DNA of 8,871 nt, taken from NCBI GenBank assembly GCA_002369495.1, contig DFFD01000115.1, forward strand, positions 1-8,871, read 5' to 3'. A program made the position numbers and the translations under genes. This stretch comes from Lachnospiraceae bacterium UBA3785 (lineage in GTDB: Bacteria; Bacillota; Clostridia; Lachnospirales; Lachnospiraceae). Below are positions 6,901 through 8,871 of the stretch, piece after piece. The notes under the pieces are model-generated. The model was not told the DNA's origin and ran no database searches. It saw nothing but the letters and a program-made list of their open reading frames with translations. Numbering within the stretch: the first letter of the stretch is position 1; every line of letters begins with the position of its first letter.

Positions 6901-8446
6901 TGTCGATGTCGGCAAGGCTTGCCTCATCGAAAATGAATGTCGCGGTATAACCGGTCGGGGACTCCTCGTCGGCTTCCACGGTCACGCCCGGCTCGTAGTT
7001 TTCATAGACGGAGGGCTCCTCTTCTTTCTGGAAGAAGAAGTTTTTCACTGCGTAAGCGTAGGTGAGCTGCCAGTTCTCCCAGTCATGAGCCGCCGGAACC
7101 TCGAGATACAGCGGCTCATAGCCGAGGCTCTCAAGGGATGCGCCGAAGGACATGCAGGGGGTATAACCGAAGTCCCATGTGCCCGCCGCGATCATCACTT
7201 CCGGCTTTTCCGCCAGGCCGGAGAGCTTCGCCTGAATGTTTTCATCGTTGATGCCGGCCTGGCCGCCCATAGAGCCGTTCGTATTGGCGTAGCTCCAGAT
7301 GCCGTAGTAGCCGAACATCTCCGGATGAGTCATCAGGAAGTTGGAAGTTGTCGAACCGCCCATGGAAAGACCTGCATAAGCGCGTCCGGAAGCTTCCGTT
7401 GACACATTGTAATTGGACTCCACATAGGGCATGATATAATCGATCTGGTCCGTCTCAATGTCGGAGAAGAGCCAGTTCGGGCCGGAATGGCCTTCGCCCT
7501 GACCGAACTGCTGGTTATTCATCGTGACAACGACGAAATCAGCAGCCAGATTGTCCATAATATTGGCAACCGCGCCCTCATTCATCCAGCGGAGCTCGTC
7601 ACCGTAAATATCGCCGGAGGTGCCGTGGCTCAGATAGAGAACGTTGTAAGGCTCTGCACGGTTCGCATCATAGCCGTTCGGAAGGTAAACAGCCAGTCCA
7701 TGGGCAGTGCCGTCTGCTCCTGTGTAACTGACTGTCTGGACCGTTCCGCGCGATCCTTCCGCAGCCGGATTCTCAACGGACCTGTCAGCAAAGGTGCCTG
7801 TTCCCTGCTTGTCAGCATTGTAGGGAATGTACACCATGGAGGACAGACTCCTGATGCCGGTCGCCGAGTTGACCAGGGTCGGGTTCGAGGGATCGTCCAG
7901 ACGGGACTTCACATTTCCGTTCGCATCCGTCACCTGGAAGTTGTAGACAAACGCACCGGAGGAAAGCGGTACCCGGACGCCCCAGAACCCTTCCTCAAAC
8001 TCTGTCATTTCCACATAATAGGCGACGTTGCCGGAGCCGCCCGCCGGATTCATGCCGGCCTGATAATCCTGAGGCGCATGCATGTCATCCGGGCTGATTG
8101 CGCCCTTCGTGCCGCTGCCGGTCTCAAAGAGCATCATGCAGTCGCTGTAGAGCTCGACCTTCGTGATCTCGCCCTCAAGCCCGTCGTAGGATTCCAGTTC
8201 CTTGTAGACGAACGTCGCGGTGTAGCCGGTCGGAGACTCCGCGTCCTCCTCCACGGTCACGCCCGGCTCGTAGCCGTCGTACTCCGAGGCAGATACCTCC
8301 TGCGGGCTCTCGACAGCTTCCACAGCCTGATCTTCCGGTGCGGCTTGTGGATCCGTGACATCCGCCAGTGCCATCTGGCCTGAAGACACCACAAGTGCGG
8401 CAGCCGTGATTACACTCAGTAATCTCTTCACTGTCTTCCTGCTCAT
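3929..8446 (-). CDS. Cell-surface triple esterase with SLH anchor
   Basis: This 1505-residue secreted protein has a signal peptide (positive KTVKR, hydrophobic core, ALA cleavage motif at 26-28) and an acidic linker (29-58). Three tandem units follow (59-472, 484-904, 913-1311), then three SLH repeats (1319-1505). Each unit is an N-terminal beta-sandwich-like (CBM48/E-set-like) domain plus a putative esterase domain (alpha/beta hydrolase, CE1/esterase D type). Each unit has an HG oxyanion-region motif, a G-F/L-SMGG nucleophile elbow, a G-T/Y-WD aspartate and an HDW histidine. The triads are Ser361-Asp425-His454, Ser800-Asp857-His886 and Ser1210-Asp1263-His1293. Known CE1 enzymes of this layout remove feruloyl or acetyl groups from xylan; the activity here is inferred. 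The SLH repeats should bind pyruvylated wall polymer. The chosen ATG has AAGGAGGA six bases upstream (8460-8453); the longer in-frame start at 8539 adds 31 non-signal residues and lacks such a site. Feruloyl versus acetyl esterase activity is undecided. Confidence 0.9.
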   Translation of the reverse strand: MSRKTVKRLLSVITAAALVVSSGQMALADVTDPQAAPEDQAVEAVESPQEVSASEYDGYEPGVTVEEDAESPTGYTATFVYKELESYDGLEGEITKVELYSDCMMLFETGSGTKGAISPDDMHAPQDYQAGMNPAGGSGNVAYYVEMTEFEEGFWGVRVPLSSGAFVYNFQVTDANGNVKSRLDDPSNPTLVNSATGIRSLSSMVYIPYNADKQGTGTFADRSVENPAAEGSRGTVQTVSYTGADGTAHGLAVYLPNGYDANRAEPYNVLYLSHGTSGDIYGDELRWMNEGAVANIMDNLAADFVVVTMNNQQFGQGEGHSGPNWLFSDIETDQIDYIMPYVESNYNVSTEASGRAYAGLSMGGSTTSNFLMTHPEMFGYYGIWSYANTNGSMGGQAGINDENIQAKLSGLAEKPEVMIAAGTWDFGYTPCMSFGASLESLGYEPLYLEVPAAHDWENWQLTYAYAVKNFFFQKEEEPSVYENYEPGVTVEADEESPTGYTATFIFDEASLADIDMDYYNSQYPYNTLADLDLANITGVQIYSNTALLFSYEEQAAGTPLDPANNAHDPSEYAVGLYPAGGDTTNQLFGGKKINYYADMEEFADGKWGVSFPLTSGATDYNIRLIDADGSTDGCYFYDPANPPMLNTASGIYSRSSMVYVPFDSEKQGVDRTVENPRTDGGEGTQTFAAYTAADGSERYIGIHLPNGFDPEREEPYKVLYMSHGAQSEPLGSEMRWLNECAVSNIADNLGLDYIIVTMNSIDLSWNIEKIWAEMEIIFDYMEENCNASAIPANRAFAGFSMGGYLASHIYVDHVNEFGYFGIWSYADVNYLNNASDEVKAALKASDAKISVGAGTWDYLLGPCKQYEAALDGLGIAYSDLVVEGSHDWRTWQLMAADAFENFFFVGETGYEGYEPGVTVEEDAESPTGYTATFIYKELESYDGLEGEIVKVELYSDCMMLFETGSGTKGAISGADAIPPENYVAGLNAAGGNGDTTYYKELTYLGDGLWGCKVPLPSGATVYNFRLTDENGTQKSRTDDPSNPTLWNTATNIHSLSSMVYVPYNAEKMGEGEHADRTVENPRTDGQTGTVETIAYTGANGDTRGLAVYLPFGYDENREEPYKVLYLSHGASGDRVGNELRWMHEGAVANIMDNLAAEGKIEPFVVVTMNNQDLGWNYDRIWAEQELIFAEIEGKYNVSAEAEDRAFAGLSMGGITTSNMYLNHGDEFSYFGVWSAANTSIGDQADFIKGLENKHIMLAGGYWDFGLSSVAKLGEKLAELGIEYDEYLEVPGAHDWETWQMIYAYAAENFFFKLDEEPIRFADVMDEDAWYYNTVYWAVEHNITSGRGVNENGEPLFQPNRSCSRAEAVTFLYNLAGKPAVEQTDAVSFTDVASDSWYHDAVAWAVKNGITSGYGTGTFSPDTTCTRAMIVTFLMNYAKYAGIYKAPENPPTFSDVKESDWFYKSVSWAAAEGVTSGYGVGTFQPQVTCNRAMMVTFIKHMAELTA
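3932..4492 (-). other. Three SLH repeats of the esterase
   Basis: Residues 1319-1505 hold three S-layer homology repeats, starting RFADV (1319), SFTDV (1387) and TFSDV (1451). Each has the usual W-Y/F-Y helix start, an ITSG or VTSG turn with the YG-GTF pattern, and an R-A helix. The central motif is SRAE in repeat 1 but TRAM and NRAM in repeats 2 and 3, where the usual Glu is replaced by Met. Three tandem repeats are the standard number for binding secondary cell-wall polymer. No LPXTG sorting signal follows, so SLH binding is the only visible anchor. Confidence 0.9.
4514..5710 (-). repeat. Esterase unit 3
   Basis: Residues 913-1311 form the third beta-sandwich plus esterase unit. Key residues are HGASGD before the catalytic domain core, GLSMGG (Ser1210), GGYWDFG (Asp1263) and GAHDW (His1293). 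Its N-terminal domain is nearly identical to that of unit 1 at DNA level. The catalytic part also resembles unit 1 (SMGGITTSN versus SMGGSTTSN) more than unit 2. Confidence 0.88.
5538..5713 (-). repeat. 176-bp near-identical repeat, copy in unit 3
   Basis: This segment aligns without gaps to 8100-8275, at an exact offset of 2562 bp, with about a dozen mismatches (roughly 93% identity). The first 38 bases (5538-5575) are identical to 8100-8137. It encodes the start of the N-terminal domain, YEPGVTVE through ETGSGTKGAI. Confidence 0.92.
5735..6997 (-). repeat. Esterase unit 2 (most diverged)
   Basis: Residues 484-904 form the middle unit. Triad motifs are intact: GFSMGG (Ser800), GTWDY (Asp857) and GSHDW (His886). 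It opens with the same YEPGVTVE phrase as the other units but has extra residues in the N-terminal domain (a Tyr/Asp-rich stretch DMDYYNSQYPYNTLADLD, and NQLFGGKK further on). It also differs around the active site (SMGGYLASH instead of SMGG-TTSN). Substrate preference may therefore differ from units 1 and 3. Confidence 0.88.
7031..8272 (-). repeat. Esterase unit 1
   Basis: Residues 59-472 form the first unit: a beta-sandwich-like domain to about residue 230, then the esterase domain with HGTSGD (His274-Gly275), GLSMGG (Ser361), GTWDFG (Asp425) and AAHDW (His454). The segment between the HG loop and the nucleophile (GQGEGHSGPNW) differs from the WNIEKIWAE or WNYDRIWAE phrase found in units 2 and 3. 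Confidence 0.88.
8100..8275 (-). repeat. 176-bp near-identical repeat, copy in unit 1
   Basis: This is the partner of 5538-5713, same orientation and no gaps. The flanking parts of units 1 and 3 are much less similar, so this stretch was duplicated or homogenised more recently than the rest of the units. Confidence 0.92.
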
Positions 8447-8452
8447 AAATAA

Positions 8453-8460
8453 TCCTCCTT
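8453..8460 (-). promoter_or_regulatory. Ribosome binding site that sets the esterase start
   Basis: AAGGAGGA on the minus strand, six bases before the ATG at 8446, preceded by an A-rich stretch. It decides in favour of this start over the in-frame ATG at 8539, because what follows is then a clean signal peptide. Confidence 0.9.
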
Positions 8461-8479
8461 TGTTTTTTTTGATGGGAAT

Positions 8480-8508
8480 GTCACCTGAATGCACCTTTCG
8501 GTCACCTT
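8480..8508 (-). repeat. Three phased AGGTG direct repeats in the esterase leader
   Basis: On the minus strand AGGTG occurs three times (plus-strand CACCT starting at 8482, 8492 and 8503), spaced 10 and 11 bp, or one helical turn. A fourth CACCT lies further upstream at 8598. Phased short repeats can be a regulator site; with units this short, chance is also possible. Confidence 0.35.
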
Positions 8509-8612
8509 GCATCACGTTTGGACATGCAAATTCCGGCATTTTTTGCAGTGTTTATTGCGATTTCAGGATTCTCGTAAGGAACATTTCCGCGTGAATTCAC
8601 CTCAGTAAACTT

Positions 8613-8621
8613 ATGATAGCA
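8613..8621 (-). promoter_or_regulatory. Possible extended -10 promoter for the esterase
   Basis: The minus strand reads TGCTATCAT (8621-8613), an extended -10 element with five of six matches to TATAAT. There is no good -35 at normal spacing; TTGCAC (8645-8640) is 21 bases away. If used, the leader would be about 160 bases long. This is the best candidate in the gap, but weak. Confidence 0.3.
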
Positions 8622-8658
8622 ATTCCTGTATTTTTTTTCGTGCAAAATAGTGACTGAA

Positions 8659-8689
8659 ATTGCGCAATATGTGATATCTGATTTTGCGC
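8659..8689 (-). promoter_or_regulatory. Inverted-repeat region upstream of the esterase
   Basis: The arms GCGCAATAT (8662-8670) and ATTTTGCGC (8681-8689) are inverted copies with one mismatch, separated by 10 bases. The first arm overlaps a perfect 10-bp palindrome ATTGCGCAAT (8659-8668). A related TGCAAAATA lies at 8641-8649, exactly 20 bp from TGCGCAATA at 8661. Within the region, 8677-8664 carries the 14-base motif shared with the YcxB-like gene upstream region. It lies upstream of the possible promoter, which would suit an activator site. Confidence 0.4.
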
Positions 8690-8710
8690 TTTTTTCTCGT
8701 CCGTGCGAAT

Positions 8711-8757
8711 AAAAAAACACCCCGCACCCGCCGTCATAAGACAGCAGGCACAGGGTG
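8711..8757 (-). terminator. Very strong intrinsic terminator
   Basis: On the minus strand arms 8757-8740 and 8735-8718 pair over 18 consecutive positions (several G-T pairs) around a four-base TTAT loop, followed at once by seven T residues (8717-8711). It starts 37 bases after the stop codon of the gene at the right edge and isolates the esterase from it. Confidence 0.93.
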
Positions 8758-8794
8758 CCGAAACATGGACTATATTCGGTTATCACCACATCCG

Positions 8795-8871
8795 TCAGGG
8801 CGCCTTGTCCGCGTGCTGTTTCGCCCGCCAGGCCAGAAATGCTTCGTCCGGCTTCGGCGGCTCCTGGCAGT
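8795..8871 (-). CDS. C-terminus of an unidentified gene
   Basis: An open frame enters from the right edge and ends in TGA at 8797-8795, giving 24 codons that end PDEAFLAWRAKQHADKAP. The composition (charged, alanine-rich helix with Trp) is protein-like, and the strong terminator 37 bases downstream supports a gene ending here. Too little remains to identify it. A second open frame across the same bases runs through the terminator and is not believed. Confidence 0.6.
   Translation of the reverse strand, partial: CQEPPKPDEAFLAWRAKQHADKAP

Noticed and set aside
3950..7402. A 1150-codon plus-strand open frame antisense to the esterase
   Set aside because: It lies wholly inside the esterase gene, has no ribosome binding site before its ATG, and its Arg/Val/Ala-rich translation follows the codon pattern of the opposite strand. 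The esterase frame has clear domains and motifs.
7487..8383. A second long plus-strand open frame opposite esterase unit 1
   Set aside because: Its translation repeats phrases of the other antisense frame because the sense strand is internally repeated. It is a shadow of the real gene.
8447..8539. Longer esterase start at 8539
   Set aside because: It would place 31 polar residues before the signal peptide and skip the strong AAGGAGGA site at 8460-8453.
8447..8612. Known riboswitch or T-box in the esterase leader
   Set aside because: I could not recognise a conserved riboswitch core or a T-box sequence; only short palindromes and repeats are visible.
8502..8789. A 95-codon minus-strand open frame in the gap right of the esterase
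   Set aside because: It runs straight through the 18-bp terminator and the candidate promoter region, and its translation has no family-like features.

Overview
All the convincing genes in this window lie on the minus strand. Strong AAGGAGG-type ribosome binding sites, a lipoprotein signal, S-layer homology (SLH) repeats and moderately high GC with AT-rich gaps suggest a Gram-positive anaerobe of the class Clostridia. A gut or rumen Lachnospiraceae-like organism would fit, but that is inference; nothing here fixes the taxon.

Layout in transcription order (right to left). (1) 8871-8795 holds the last 24 codons of an unidentified gene, closed by a very strong intrinsic terminator (8757-8711). 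(2) The gap between that stop codon and the next start (8447-8794) holds the terminator, an inverted-repeat region, a weak promoter candidate and an apparently long leader. (3) 8446-3929 encodes a secreted 1505-residue protein. It has a signal peptide, three tandem units each made of an N-terminal beta-sandwich-like (CBM48/E-set-like) domain plus a putative esterase domain (alpha/beta hydrolase, CE1/esterase D type), and three C-terminal SLH repeats for cell-wall anchoring. All three esterase domains keep a recognisable Ser-Asp-His triad. A hairpin follows its stop codon. (4) 3750-3193 encodes a small membrane protein with a YcxB-like C-terminus. (5) 3134-133 is a complete TRAP transporter: dctP (solute-binding lipoprotein), dctQ (small permease) and dctM (large permease). 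A terminator-like hairpin lies between dctP and dctQ, dctQ and dctM overlap by one base, and a strong terminator follows dctM. (6) At the left edge, a good ribosome binding site and an ATG mark the first codons of another minus-strand gene that runs out of the window.

How the parts may work together. The three-headed esterase would sit on the cell surface and remove ester-linked groups (acetyl, feruloyl or similar) from plant polysaccharides. The TRAP system imports an organic acid, possibly a uronate or a released carboxylate. The link is inferred from proximity, shared strand and a 14-bp motif (13 of 14 bases identical) found upstream of both the esterase gene and the YcxB-like gene. The substrates of both cannot be read from the sequence.

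The most notable features are the triple-esterase SLH protein with a recently homogenised 176-bp internal repeat, the shared upstream motif, the 21-bp tandem repeat in the dctP lipoprotein linker, and the hairpin likely to set the dctP:dctQM ratio.
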